Shown: in pieces, positions 23,402 to 34,739 of the stretch | Position numbering within the stretch: the stretch's first letter is position 1 | How the letters are laid out: every line of letters begins with the position of its first letter | Assembly: GCA_922989275.2 (NCBI GenBank) | Contig: OV277857.1 | Span: 45,733,083-45,797,082 of the forward strand | DNA: 64,000 bases | Source of the DNA: Gari tellinella | Taxonomy: Eukaryota > Mollusca > Bivalvia > Cardiida > Psammobiidae | Direction of reading: 5' to 3' | Made by a program: the position numbers and the translations under genes | Notes under the pieces: model-generated | Seen by the model: the letters and a program-made list of their open reading frames with translations, nothing else | Told to the model about the DNA's origin: nothing | Database searches by the model: none

Positions 23402-26400
23402 GTAAGTTTATTATATAGTTATTTCCGTTGCTTGCTTAATTTCTGTATTCAATAATAAACAGTATTACACGGTGATGATATAAACATGTTTGCCGTATCA
23501 CAAATTTGGCTAAATTAGCGCAGTTAACGCTGAACATTAACATACGTTAATAAACAGAATTCATTTTTCAAAAAACAAAACAACAACAACCAAGATCAAT
23601 GTTACTCATTGCAACGATAGTTATACAAGTAGGGTTTTAGTAGAAATTAAAAATTAAAAATAATCATCAATTTTATCTTAAATACTATTAAAAAGCATAA
23701 ATGAAAATTTGGATATATTTTTCTAATTTGAAATAAGTCAATACTGAGTTCAGGGTCCAAAGTTATAGAGAGTTTTAGTTGTTCTCAAGCATTTAATCGG
23801 TTAGATTTGAGGAAAATCTAAATTCTGACCAATGAAATGCTTGAGAACGTTCTCAAACTCAACTGAAACTCTTCATAATCTCGGGACCATACCATACGTT
23901 GAAAAATTCGGCATTATAGCAGGATCGAGGAGATTTGACTTTCTTATTTATCCTTTCTGTACTATTTTTTCAAATGATCTATTCTACTGATTGAGTTGGG
24001 TTTTACGGCACCGCGACACATTCAATTGTCATATGGCGCAAGCTATTCCATTTATGAAACTTTTTCTTAAAACAGCCATAAAGTTCAACATAAAATAATC
24101 ATTTTCACAGTGAAACCGATACGATGGTTAGCTTATGCTGAACTTTCACAATGGCTGTTTGCAGCAAAACGTTTTCAGAATATAAGAGTAAAACTGAACG
24201 GAGTGATTATTCTATACCGATTCAAAGATTCTAGTATCTAATAGCTTAATTTGAAGGAAAAACACAATCCAGATCTAATCTGACCATTCGTAGCAGGAGT
24301 CAATGAGGAAGTAATTGTTTGAATTGCACACGTGTCTTAGAGCTGTGCTTTGTACAGTGGAGAATCTGTTATTCTTTCCCGTTTAAACGCAAACGTACGC
24401 AACTCACTAAAATGTAGAAAAGTACAACTTTTTGACACTTCTGATAATTCATTTTTATCTTGTTGGCAAACAGTTTGGAGCCTGATCAGTCGCCGGGTTA
24501 CCCGGCGTCTGATCTGGTTCCAAACTGTTTGCATAGGAAATAATAGTTTTAGCGTCAACGCGTTTATTGGGAAAGAATAACGTTTTCTTCACTGTAATTG
24601 TGCACTCTTTTCGTCTGATTTCCAATGAATTGTCTTTCTTCAGGCGGACCAGATGACAGAGGAGAGTATTGCAGGTAATGTAGACATTATTCCTCGCCGT
24701 TAACCCATTCCCCAACAAATACGCATTTTATACCTCTTTTTATTACAGTGGAGAATCTGTTATTCTTTCCCAATAAACGCGTTTACGCTAAAACTATTAT
24801 TTATTTGCAGTGCAAACAGTTTGGAGCCAGATCAGACGCCGGGTAACCCGGCGTCTGATCAGGCTCCAAACTGTTTGCCACCAAGATAAACATGAAATAT
24901 CAGAATTGTCCAAAAGTTGTTCTTTTCTACGTTTTAGCGTTTTGCGTTTGCGTATACGTTTGCGTTTAAACGGGAAAGAATAACAGATTCTCCACTGTAC
25001 TTCACTGCAGAAAATAGTTCCAATTCATTACTCATGAATATGCACCATACACATATTTTGTTTATCCTGATAGATATTATATAATAGAACATTACAGCAG
25101 ACTGAAAGTAAAGCAGATTGAAAGGAATTAATATTAAATACAGTGCAATGATATGGCGAAAATAAAATGTTCTTGTAAAATTGACGAATAATTTGCCATG
25201 ATCAGCGAAAAGTTTGGAGTCTGATCAGTCGCCGAGTTACCCAACATCTAATCTAGCTTCAAACTGTTTGCAACTGAGGTAACTATTTAAACACGAATAC
25301 GCCTTTTGGGAAAGACTATAGTAAGTGGTGAACACCTGGGGCCCGTTTCTTAAAGCTTCGTACGACAAATGTTGTCGTAAGTCAGATTATAAAACTCTCA
25401 ATTATTATTTATTTCTCTATCTATTCCTGTCTTGTGATATCTTTTTGGAATCGTCTTTAAAAGACGATTCCAAAAAGGTGTCACAAGACAGGAATATATA
25501 GAGAAATCAGAGCTTATATGTATTTTAAAGTTTTGACTTACGACAACATTTGTCGTAAGAAGTTTTATGAAACGGACCCAGTAGCCTGACCCTACTTCTG
25601 TTAAAAACCGAAATACAACTTCTTTTAGATCTATTTACATATATTTACATTCACCCTGTAAAGTCTTTATGTAATCGTATTAAAAAATTACAGGTCATCC
25701 CTCAATGAACCTACAAATGGAAACTGGTTCCAGCCAGTTAAAAAGAGGGCGGAGTCTCCGCCGGAGAGATACCGACCTAACGACCAGCTAATGGTTACTA
25801 TGGCGTGTAATTAGGCTAAAATAAACATGCGCGACCTAATTTTTATAATATGCTTTATAATAGCTATTTAAGTTGCATTGTTTATTTTTAATGTCTTGTT
25901 AGTCTTCGTTAAGCACACAGCGACAGTTTACTTTTGTCATCAACTCCGAAACATGTACTTTGGACTACTTTTCATACCGCATTTTATAGAGATCGAATGG
26001 CTGTTACATCCAGGATTACATCTATCAAACATATTTGGCCGGTATATGATATATGCATATACATGACAACACATCTGGTCAAAATACACATTAAATGGGC
26101 AAGACAGAAAATAAAAATATAAGTATAAGGAATAAAAAACATCTTTTTGCCGTTCACGCGATATGAACACATTAGCTTCGCAGGGTAATTTTATCGTAAA
26201 CGCCCTTCGGGCGTTAACGAAACTTACCCCCTGCGAAGCTAATGTGTTCATACCGTCGTGAACGGCAAAAAGATCTTGTTTATTCCTATAGTAGACCGCC
26301 TTTTCTACTTATGCTACTGCTGCAACTTACTAGATCTACGTATTCTACTATTACCCTTTCTACTACTGGATCTACTCCAAATGCTACTATTAACACTTCT

Positions 26401-29400
26401 ACTACTACTATACGAGTACTACCACTTTTACTATCACTATTGCAACTATTTATACTACTACTACTACTACTACAACTAATTTTATAGTACTTCTTTTACT
26501 ACTACTACTACTACTATTACTTCTTCTACTACTACTGCTACTACTGCTACTTCTACTACTACTACTACTACTACTCCGCTACTACTACTTCTACTGCAAC
26601 CACTTATACTTCTTCTACTACTACTACTACTACTTCTAATACCAAACCATATATATACTATATATACACAAACTTACAAATAAACACTACTGCTGAAATT
26701 ATGTTATTATTATGTCTCTTAATTCTTTATCCATTTCATTGTATTTTATATTGGAACAGAGTTCAAGGAGGCGTTTAGTTTATTTGACAAGAACGGTGAC
26801 GGCACAATCTCGTCGAAGGAGCTTGGTACAGTGATGAGATCTCTGGGTCAGAACCCGACAGAGTCCGAGCTGCTAGACATGATCAACGAGGTCGACTCTG
26901 ATGGTTAGTATATTTGTAACAGTTTGGAATATGTTATTATTTCACGTTCAAATGGAATGCAAACGCAAATCGATGCAACAACAAATATACATTCTTGTTT
27001 TCGATGATATGACATTTTGAATGTCACACAAACTGCCATCTAATATTTATTCCATTACACCGAACTTATCAACTCTGGATGTTCCTCGTCTCGTTCGTAT
27101 TTTATAAAATATGTTGAATACCAATTTAGAGCCACCATGCACGTAACGCGCGAAAGTACGTCACATTGTTTATCTCAACTCAACTCAGAAATAGAGAAAA
27201 TAAAATCATATAGAGTGACGTCACTAAAATAATATATAGAGTGACAGTATTTTTAAGAATAGAGAAAATAATATCATAAAGAGTGACGTCACAAAAGGTA
27301 TATCATATAGAGTGACAGTAAATGTTCGATAGATGTAAAAGACATGCAACATGTTTAATTTTTGCGGATGATGTTGTTCTGTTAGCTGACACTGTTGCAG
27401 AACTCCAGAAGCAACTATAAGTTCTTCAAGAATTCTGCATTAGTTCCCAACTTATGGTAAATACTACCAAAACCAAGGTAATGGGTTTAAAAAGAGGTGG
27501 TAGACATTCTAGAAGAGAGAAGCGGTTTTTATAATAATGCTCAATTGGATATTGTGAACCGTTTTTCTTATGCTGGTGTGTCATTTTCTCAGCAGCTATC
27601 TTATAATATAATGGCATCTGATATGGCAGCAAAAGGAAAACTGGCTCTAAATGCACTTCTTGCTCTATCACTTTATAAGTGTGGTCAGTTACTGTATTTT
27701 TAAACTATTTGACACTGAAATCAAACCAATATTACTGTATGGTGCAGAAATGTTTGGGTTTGGGTTTTTGGTTTGATAACTATGCTTTCCTCTTTGGTTG
27801 TGCGACGACAGACAGGGCTTAGCACTACATGATGATGTATCTCTAAAGCCGTCCTTAACCGGGAGAGTTATGTCGGATGTTCGTGCTTTGGTTTTTCTCT
27901 CCCTCTCTGTCGTACCCTAAACCCTCCAATGTCTTACAGTTACTCGTGACTACAGACTATTCGCTTGAGTACAATTTGACCGTTGCCATAGTGGGTTATT
28001 TTTAACATGGGCTTGAATGTTTAATTCTTTCCCCTGTTACTAATAATCCTGTCAGAGAATTTTGTTAGATGTTTTACATGTATTTACTTACTGTGCTGGC
28101 GGTCTTTTTTATTGTAAGGTTGTGGAACAGGGTTTATATTTTATGTACACTGTTCGTCTTTATAGGTGAATATAGAAGATAAGTGTGAGGTTGGGCGCCC
28201 CTAAACCCAGGTTTAACCCCCCAGTGGTTGTTAATGGTTAATTTATAATTAGTTATTGACTGCTGCTGACCGTACCAAGGCGGGCTCCTATGTTCACTTT
28301 GCTTTATGTTTGTCTTGCGTATTGTTTTCTGTTTGGTGTGTGGGATTGCGCGCGTGTGTGTGTGTGTGTTTGTTATGGTATGGCTGTGTGTGTGTTCTGC
28401 TTTAGAGATGGGTCTTTTGTTTGTGTTGCGTTTCCTGCTTGAGTCTTCTTTCGTTTTTATTTGAAGAACGCAAAGAAACGGAAGTTGTTTACACATACGG
28501 ATGCAAAAGATATGTGTGTGCTAATTACAGAACTAGTAACGCGGCTGTGTTAGGAAATTGTGGGCGATTCCAATTGTATAATGAGGCTGCTAAAAGATGT
28601 TTGAGCTATTGGTTGAAAATTATGAAAATGCTTGAGTACCGTTATATTAAAAAGTGTTACACAATGCTTAAGCGTTATGACTCTATTGGCAATGTTAACT
28701 GGGTAACTAAATCAAAGCAGTTATTGAACAAAAATGGCTTTGGATATGTATGATTACAGCAAGGTTTTTATCATGAAGCAGAGTTTCTTAAGAATTTTGA
28801 AGGACGACTTACAGATCAATATTTGCAACATTGGAATCATGCTTTAAATCCCAATCCTTAACTAACATGCTATAAAAAGTTTAAATCTGAATTTGAGCAT
28901 GAATCCTACCTGGACTATGTAAGTATACGAACATTTCGAAATGCACTAGTACAATTTAGATCTTGAGTTCATGAACTAGAAATGGAAAGAGGAAGATACA
29001 CAAATACGCCCAGAAAGCAGCGCATTTGTAAACTGTGTAACGTCGAAGTGGAAGACGAAGTGCATTTTCTTTTCAAGTGTTCATCTCTTAGAGAACTTAG
29101 GCAGAATTATATACCCCAAAGGTTTGTGTCTGTCTACTGTTTGTCAGGGCACGTACTTTACTTGGTTCTTTCTTTTCTATGACGTAGAAGAGCTTTGGTA
29201 TTGATGCTTATATTAATTAAATCTAAAGTATGTGTTTGAGGTTATTCACATGTAATTACTGTTATTATGTTATGGGCTGGAGGCCGTGAATCATATGAAA
29301 TAAACTTGAAACTTAAATAATTTTGTCCATGGGAAATGAACATTGTAACTCGAAGCGAGGAGTAATAATAGGTTTTTGCATACTGTTTTCCCAGATATGT

Positions 29401-31798
29401 ACTTTTGGCTGTTGTGCTCGTGGCTCAATAAAGAATTACCTCATAATACAGATTTATTAATATTCTATTCTATTGGAAGAAACATCTGGGACAGTTTTAT
29501 GGAACGTCTCAAGACAAAAATGGTCGTAAGTCATATTCTAAAAGTATCAATAATTATTCATTTCTCCATCTAATCCTGTCTCCTGAAAAGACGATTCCAA
29601 AGAGATTTCAAAAGACAGGATTAGATGGAGAAATAAGAAATTAGATGTATTTTAAAGTTTTGACGAACGACCGTTTTTGTCTACGACATTTCGTAAAACG
29701 GGACCCAGCTCTACTGTAACAGAGCTTCAGTTTAACTGCAATTTAGAAATCCCAAACGTGTTTAATCTTACAGGAAACGGCTCAATAGATTTCCCAGAAT
29801 TCCTGGTCATGATGTCTAAAACGATGACTGACACTGAAAGTGAAGAGGAACTCAGGGAAGCTTTCAAAACGTTTGATAGAGATGGAAACGGGCAAATTAG
29901 TGCAGCGGAACTGCGTCACGTGATGACGAACCTCGGAGAGAAATTGACCAATGAGGAAGTAGATGAAATGATTCGAGAGGCAGACTTAGATGGGGACGGT
30001 CAAGTAAACTACGATGGTGATTTGAATTGAACTTTCGTTTTTAATTCAATTAACGGTCAAGAAATTTATGAAGTTGAACATTTGTTTTTAACTCAATTAC
30101 CCCGGAATCTTCAAACAGACGATTCCAGTTTATAATTAAGTCCAGTCTAGTCGCTTGTATTCTACATGTACCAGGGCTGATTTTAACAATACATTGTATT
30201 GCCAAAGGACCCACGGTGTAGGACTTGATCAAGGTGCTCCTATATAGCCCTCTGACCAGCATAAGACTTATTAATATTTTATCGGTTTATGATTGGTTCA
30301 TTTCCGCGAAATAATGATATTCCTTCTTAATAATAGTTGTTACTTTTTTCACAAAACGAGTTAAAACGGTTTCAAACCTGATAAGACGCAGTCTGACCAG
30401 ACTTCAATCGGTTGGCCAAACATATCTTGATTGATTATACAGCATAATAATAATAATGACAATAGTAACGACTTTATTCCATGTGGATTACATATATGGT
30501 ATTAAAATCTCATTTTCATTATGTTCCACAAACAACAATAACATAGATACAGTGGAGAATCTGTTATTCTTTCCCGTTTAAACGCAAACGTACGCAAACG
30601 CAAATCACTAAAATGTAGAAAAGTACAACTTTTTGACATTTCTGATAATTCATGTTTATCTTGGTGGCAAACAGTTTGGAGCCTGATCAGACGCCGGGTT
30701 ACCCGGCGTCTGATCTGGCTCCAAACTGTTTGCACTGCAAATAATAGTTTTAGCGTAAACGCGTTTATTGGGAAAGAATAACAGATTCTCCACTGTACAA
30801 CACGAATCATGTTAGAAAGGGAAAAATCGGCAATCAGTAATTTGTTGCACCTTTGCAAAAAGAGTTGACCCAGAAAAGGCAGCCCCTTTTAGAACTCTCA
30901 ACAGGGTCTACTCTGTTTACTCATAGAATTTTAAAGATCAAGCTATACACTATTCGTTATTGCAAAACAATGGATAAATTAGCATGTTCAAAATCATGTT
31001 CTTTTCAATATTATTGTATCATGTTAAGTTTATGTTTAGTTCCGTTTAAACTGAAAGATGAACGTATTTTCCAACTTAATTTGACATGAACAGTGTAGAC
31101 GATATTATTTTCCCGTTTAAACGGAATCAAAAGCAAACGCAATTACTGCAATAAAATGCTTAGAATGGAAATGTTTTAAAGCCGACGACTACAATGGAAA
31201 ATCTGTTCTTCTTTCCCGTTTAAACGCAAACGTACGCAAACGCAAAGCACTAAAACGTAGAAAAGTGCAACTTTCTGACAATTCTGATAATTAATGTTTA
31301 TCTTGGTGGCAAACAGTTTGGAGCCTGATCAGACGCCGGGTTACCCGGCGTCTGATCTGGCTCCAAACTGTTTGCACTGTAAATAATAGTTTTAGCGTAA
31401 ACGCGTTTATTGGGAAAGAATAACACATTCTCCACTGTATTGTAATCTGAGAGGCAAACGTTTTGGAGTCTGATCCGACGCTAAACTGTTTTCAATTGAA
31501 ATGGTTGTTTTAGCATAACTACGTTTATTTGGAATAAACGTCTTCTCCGTTGTACCTAAGTCGTATTTCAGTCGAACTCCGATATCTCGAACTAGGTTTA
31601 ATCGAACATATCCGTATGTCAAAGTTAAAACGTTTTAACTTTGAAATATGGATATGTTCAACTTAATGGAACATGAAATAATGCAGTTAATGTATCGAAC
31701 TATCGGATAATTCGAGTTAAGCGAGTTCGAGATATCGAAGTTCGACTTATAATATTTTCTTTATTTCAGAGTTTGTGCATATGATGACCAGCAAGTAA
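23399..31798 (+). CDS. CALM: Calmodulin (divergent paralog), five coding exons, complete
   Basis: Join 23399-23401, 24644-24674, 26760-26903, 29774-30016, 31770-31798; 450 nt, 149 residues, one frame. It is the EF-hand calcium sensor of the cytosol and nucleus that binds target peptides when loaded. Four intact EF loops lie at residues 21-32 ([12 protein letters not shown]), 57-68, 94-105 and 130-141, each with D at position 1, G at 6 and E at 12. Length equals canonical calmodulin, and an intron directly after ATG is a known feature of animal CALM genes. Against the canonical metazoan protein as I recall it, about 24 residues differ. Changes cluster in the central linker (SKTMTDTE, losing basic residues) and before loop 3 (KTFDR). 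This suggests a paralog rather than the ubiquitous copy. Introns hold MITEs and a LINE remnant. Confidence 0.93.
23765..23885. repeat. Foldback repeat (tctcaagcatttaat type)
   Basis: Inverted arms agagagttttagttgttctc / gaacgttctcaaactcaact, with aagcattt and aaatgctt inside. Second copy of the type near 11.2 kb. Lies in calmodulin intron 1. Confidence 0.65.
24355..24594 (+). mobile_element. MITE-A copy 3
   Basis: CAGTGGAGAATCTG at the left, ttttcttcactg at the right, TA flanks, H1 core. In calmodulin intron 1, 49 bp before exon 2. Confidence 0.93.
24644..24674 (+). CDS. CALM: Calmodulin coding exon 2
   Basis: A 31-nt exon encoding [10 protein letters not shown] plus one base, between tgtctttcttcag and gtaatgta. 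Canonical calmodulin has ADQLTEEQIA here. It lies between two inverted MITE-A copies, 49 bp from one and 71 bp from the other. Confidence 0.92.
24746..24997 (-). mobile_element. MITE-A copy 4, inverted
   Basis: Opposite orientation (cccaataaacgcgtttacgc on the left, aaacgggaaagaataacaga on the right) with matching TIRs and TA flanks. In calmodulin intron 2, 71 bp after exon 2. Confidence 0.95.
25205..25275. repeat. Diverged H1 hairpin
   Basis: aaaagtttggagtctgatca and tctaatctagcttcaaactg face each other around a degenerate core; family ends are not recognisable. Confidence 0.55.
25339..25582. mobile_element. Foldback element F, copy 1
   Basis: Nearly complete palindrome. Outer arms are cttcgtacgacaaatgttgt and gacaacatttgtcgtaagaa; inner arms are tctatctattcctgtcttgt and acaagacaggaatatataga. 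The centre is ggaatcgtctttaaaagacgattcc. In calmodulin intron 2. Confidence 0.85.
26126..26290. mobile_element. Foldback element G (gccgttcacg arms)
   Basis: Long hairpin: aacatctttttgccgttcac / gtgaacggcaaaaagatctt outer arms, gaacacattagcttcgcagg / cctgcgaagctaatgtgttc inner arms, and a GC centre gcccttcgggc. Opposed open frames on both strands come from the palindrome. Confidence 0.85.
26300..26640. repeat. Degenerate (CTA)n trinucleotide tract
   Basis: About 340 bp of ctactacta interrupted by ctt and ctg variants. In calmodulin intron 2, about 120 bp before exon 3. Confidence 0.9.
26760..26903 (+). CDS. CALM: Calmodulin coding exon 3 (EF-hands 1 and 2a)
   Basis: Encodes [20 protein letters not shown] through INEVDSDG. 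It carries EF loop 1 and the start of loop 2. Acceptor ggaacag, donor GATG|gttagt. Confidence 0.95.
27100..27340. repeat. Repeat with gagtgacgtcac motifs
   Basis: Four atcata-tagagtgac blocks, two with a CRE-like TGACGTCA, precede the retrotransposon remnant. A related sequence in inverted orientation is at 63.77-63.88 kb. Confidence 0.6.
27338..29300 (+). pseudogene. Decayed non-LTR retrotransposon (reverse transcriptase and 3' end), interrupted
   Basis: At 27345-27480 the translation shows [18 protein letters not shown], a reverse-transcriptase YxDD-type box (FADD), with a stop at 27418. It continues near 27500-27700 ([18 protein letters not shown]). From 28421 to 29182 a single frame with three in-frame stops (TGA 28751, TAA about 28859, TGA about 28964) gives [20 protein letters not shown] and ends in a zinc-knuckle-like [20 protein letters not shown]. 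The intervening 27.75-28.46 kb is unrelated and looks inserted. A 3' end ggaaataaac-like tail is near 29.3 kb. Non-functional; in calmodulin intron 3. Confidence 0.8.
28345..28374. repeat. (GT)n microsatellite
   Basis: gcgcgtgtgtgtgtgtgtg run inside the stretch that interrupts the retrotransposon remnant. Confidence 0.85.
29490..29706. mobile_element. Foldback element F, copy 2
   Basis: Arms gacaaaaatggtcgtaagtc / gacgaacgaccgtttttgtc and catttctccatctaatcctg / caggattagatggagaaata. Ends 68 bp before calmodulin exon 4. A longer open frame fuses its tail to the exon but is not a real start. Confidence 0.8.
29774..30016 (+). CDS. CALM: Calmodulin coding exon 4 (EF-hands 2b to 4)
   Basis: Encodes [14 protein letters not shown] through DGDGQVNYD. 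The exon completes loop 2, crosses the central helix and carries loops 3 and 4. Acceptor tttaatcttacag; donor GATG|gtgatt is weak beyond the GT. Lys116, the usual trimethylation site in LGEKL, is kept. Confidence 0.95.
30550..30795 (+). mobile_element. MITE-A copy 5 (near consensus)
   Basis: Both TIRs extend about 28 bp (cagtggagaatctgttattc / gaataacagattctccactg), TA flanks, perfect H1 core ccgggttacccgg. Calmodulin intron 4. Confidence 0.96.
31192..31437 (+). mobile_element. MITE-A copy 6
   Basis: Ends caatggaaaatctgttcttc and aataacacattctccactg, TA flanks, full H1 core. A partial relative (31440-31557, with caaacgttttggagtctgat) follows directly. Confidence 0.93.
31569..31747. mobile_element. 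MITE-E copy 2
   Basis: cagtcgaactccgatatctc and gagatatcgaagttcgactt ends. Central hairpin gtcaaagttaaaacgttttaactttgaaat at 31619-31648. It ends 22 bp from calmodulin exon 5. Confidence 0.85.
31770..31798 (+). CDS. CALM: Calmodulin coding exon 5
   Basis: Encodes EFVHMMTSK and TAA after tttctttatttcag. The canonical ending is EFVTMMTSK. A MITE-E copy ends about 22 bp upstream of this exon. Confidence 0.93.
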
Positions 31799-31884
31799 GA
31801 CGATTGCCTCGTGTTGTGGGGTTATAAAAGGTATGCTAAATTAAGAATAAATCCGAATACTGTTGATCTTGTGCACGTAGAATA

Positions 31885-32128
31885 CAGTTACGTTATTCTT
31901 TCCCGTTTAAACGCTAACGAAACTCAAACGCAGTGGGCTAACATGTATTAATAAAAGCACCTTTTTTGACAAATCTGACTATCTATTTTTATCTGAGTGA
32001 CAAACAGTTTGGGGCCTGATCAGACGCCGGGTAAACCGGCGTCTGATCTGGCTCCAAAGTGTTTGCAACTGAAATAACAGTTTTATTGTACACGCGTTAA
32101 ATGGAAAAGAATAGCGCATTCTCCATTG
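31885..32128 (+). mobile_element. MITE-A copy 7 (diverged)
   Basis: cagttacgttattctttccc left, gcgcattctccattg right, H1 core cgccgggtaaaccggcg. TA flanks. Just downstream of the calmodulin stop. Confidence 0.85.
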
Positions 32129-32209
32129 TATGAAGCTATCACGCGCTTAAGAAAAATGAATATGTATTGAGACCAATTTAAAACAAGTGACATACAATGA
32201 TATGATTAT

Positions 32210-32800
32210 AGAGCTCCTATTGGAACGTTCTGCATTTTCTTATCCTAAATACTTACCTAATTACTTAATCCTATTCGCTCCGGTTGGAGCATTGGACTTT
32301 CACGACCAAATAGTGTCATTCTGTTTGGTCCATGACCCGGGCTTTAGCTTCTCCCCATGACATCTTTGTATTGTGGAGCTCAATGTTCAGAGTTACTCCG
32401 CCTATGCTGTTCCCTATACCGGATGTACCTAGTAAAGGGAGGAGGGTTTGGCGCAGGACCAGCCCCTCTACCATGTAAAAGCAAACACGCTACATAAACA
32501 GAAATCACAGATAGGCCCTACACTTATCCTTAATACTGAACGAAAACAGTTTAGTCAGTTGCTTAACATTGAATTTATAGAACAAACATTCCTGTTTTGT
32601 GTATGTCTGGAAAGCAATATCAAATACTTATGGAACAGCAGAAACAACATATAAAATACACAGTTAAAAGGTTCACCTTGAAATGCATAAACTGCAATAA
32701 TTGTGTTCGAGTTTTATTTGTTCAAAGTTTTCTCTTTTTTCCATGCAAAGGGAGATAATTTGAGGAAAAAATATTTTTTAACGGACGATTGTAGACAAAC
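32210..32800. other. No gene seen
   Basis: Unclassified sequence between the calmodulin 3' region and the reverse-transcriptase remnant. An open frame at 32448-32654 has no recognisable domain. Confidence 0.35.
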
Positions 32801-32809
32801 TGTTAAACT

Positions 32810-33696
32810 GTCGTCCCTCTTCCGTTTCTACTCTACATAAATGACCTCCCAGATTGTGTTTCATCTAGCGCTCTTTGCGGACGACTGTGTGATTTATAGG
32901 AATATTAAAACACACAGTGATTCTGAACAACTACAGAGAGACCTTGGGAATTTGTCATTATGGGAGCAGAAATGGAAGATGTCCTTCAATGTGAAAAAAT
33001 GCAACATCATGCACATCCATAAATCTAGAAAACCTTTAGAAACAATGTATTCTCTTCACGACGAACCCTTAAAGGTTGTAAATCAGGCCACTTATTTAGG
33101 CGTTGAGAGTGCCTCAAATCTTTCCTGGTCCCCTCATGTAAACAAAATCACCGGCAAGGCAAGTCAGAATCTTGGTTTTCTGAAACGAAATCTTCACTCT
33201 TCCAAACCTAACTTAGAATACTGCTCAAGTGTCTGGGACCCTTACCATAAAAAATATTGATACGCTTCAAAACGTACAACGCAGGGCATCCCGTTTGGTC
33301 ACTAACAATAACAGCATGACCCCGGGCACAGTCACAAAAAACCTTAATGACCTAAAGTGGAACTCACTACATTCTAGAAGACAACTTTGCAGACTCACCC
33401 TTTTTCATAAGATGGTTCACAACCATGCATACATAAACATTGACCAGTACCTTACACCTTACACAAGACCGTCTAGGCACTATCATCACCTAGCTTATCA
33501 AATACCATTCACCACAGTATACTATTTTAAGAATTCATTCTTTCCACGTACTGTAGTGCAGTTGAATGTACTACCATCGAATGTAATCAACTTTGCAGAC
33601 TCATCCTTTTTCATAAGATCCTGTTCGGATGCCGAAGCCAATCGGGATCTAAATAGGATCCAAACTATATGTCACTCATGCAGGCGTTTTATTTAA
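32810..33696 (+). pseudogene. Decayed reverse transcriptase (jockey/CR1-like non-LTR element)
   Basis: Residues LYINDLPDCVSSS in one frame shift near 32865 into ALFADDCVIYRNIKTHSDSE, carrying the FADD catalytic box. The frame runs on through WKMSFNVKKCNIMHI, thumb-like TYLGVESASNLSWSPHVNKI and LEYCSSVWDPY. A second frameshift near 33245 leads to IDTLQNVQRRASRLVTNN and a C-terminal region ending at 33696. These motifs are standard in non-LTR elements. At least two frameshifts and a missing N-terminus make it inactive. Confidence 0.85.
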
Positions 33697-33719
33697 CTAA
33701 ACGCAAAATATTCTAAATG

Positions 33720-34600
33720 TGATATATATCAGAAGACATGTTCATATCAGACGATATACCTGAGATTTTAAGATAGAGACGTTCTCTACAACAATTAACA
33801 ATTGTCACGTTTTCAACAGAATGTTTCCAGAGCAGTTCGAAAAACGTTATTTGGTCGTTTAAAAGAAAACGAAACCGTACTTACAATACAACTCGAACCT
33901 TGATACATATTATGTAGGAATGATAGAGCTTCAGTTTGAAAACCAATGCAGTTGTTTTTATCTCCTGTGGGAAGTGTTCATGAATATAGCAGAGTTAAAG
34001 TGTACTCGGGCCTCACAATTATTTTTTTCAAATACAAAATCCAATATCAGCACTGGATTAACATTTCAGACAGAAGCAACAATTACGAGATTTTACCTAG
34101 TAATATTCCTCCATGTATACAAGCGCGATCAAGGTAATAGCCAAAAACATCCAACGTAAATGACCATTTTCAGCGACACAAAATTTATATAATACAAAAA
34201 AGAAAATATTTTAGTCAGTCTATAAACAATTCTAATTTTTCTTGTCAGAGTTGGTATTGGCATATCAAGAGTGTATGCAATATTTCACTAATTTTAAACA
34301 TATCTCCGATTTATAGTGTTTTTTTTAAAATGCAAACGACCTATGCCTTTCTTGTTTTATTTTCAGAAACATGTTCCGTTTAGACATACTGGAGGGATGG
34401 TGTTCTATCCAGGTGACAAGAAGTGTACTCTTGATATGGTTTAGGGAATACAAGCAAAGAAATGTATACAGGCCCTCGAAAGACATTATTGCTCAACGAA
34501 CTATTCTGCTAACCCTTTCATTTCCATATTACATTTGAAACGAAAATAAAAATTAGCAAAGTGCAACAAAATATTGAAACTAACAGGATTTCGAAAATGT
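33720..34600. other. No supported gene
   Basis: AT-rich DNA. An acceptor-like tattttcag at 34357-34366 precedes KHVPFRHTGGMVFYPGDKKC and a stop, with AATAAA near 34545. It could be a 3' UTR exon, but nothing proves it. Confidence 0.3.
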
Positions 34601-34619
34601 TGACAAACTATAAAAATGT

Positions 34620-34716
34620 ACCAGGGAAACAGTTTGGGTTTGATCTTACTCCAAACCGTTTGCAATGGATATGATAATGCGTTCATTGAGAAAACATAAC
34701 GTCTTTCCCATTGTAT
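34620..34716 (+). mobile_element. Right half of a diverged MITE-A
   Basis: ggaaacagtttgggtttgat, ccaaaccgtttgcaatggat, then gcgttcattgag and cgtctttcccattgta. Confidence 0.55.
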
Positions 34717-34739
34717 CGTGTACGTTTTTCATTTCACAG

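Noticed and set aside
29677..30030. Start of an EF-hand protein at 29677
   Set aside because: The first 32 codons are MITE tail and intron. The acceptor at 29773 and phase match to upstream exons show the exon begins at 29774.
34357..34500. Acceptor-like site and short open frame (KHVPFRHTGGMVFYPGDKK) after the calmodulin gene
   Set aside because: The calmodulin frame is already closed at 31798 and no donor-linked partner was convincing. It could be a 3' UTR exon but needs transcript evidence.
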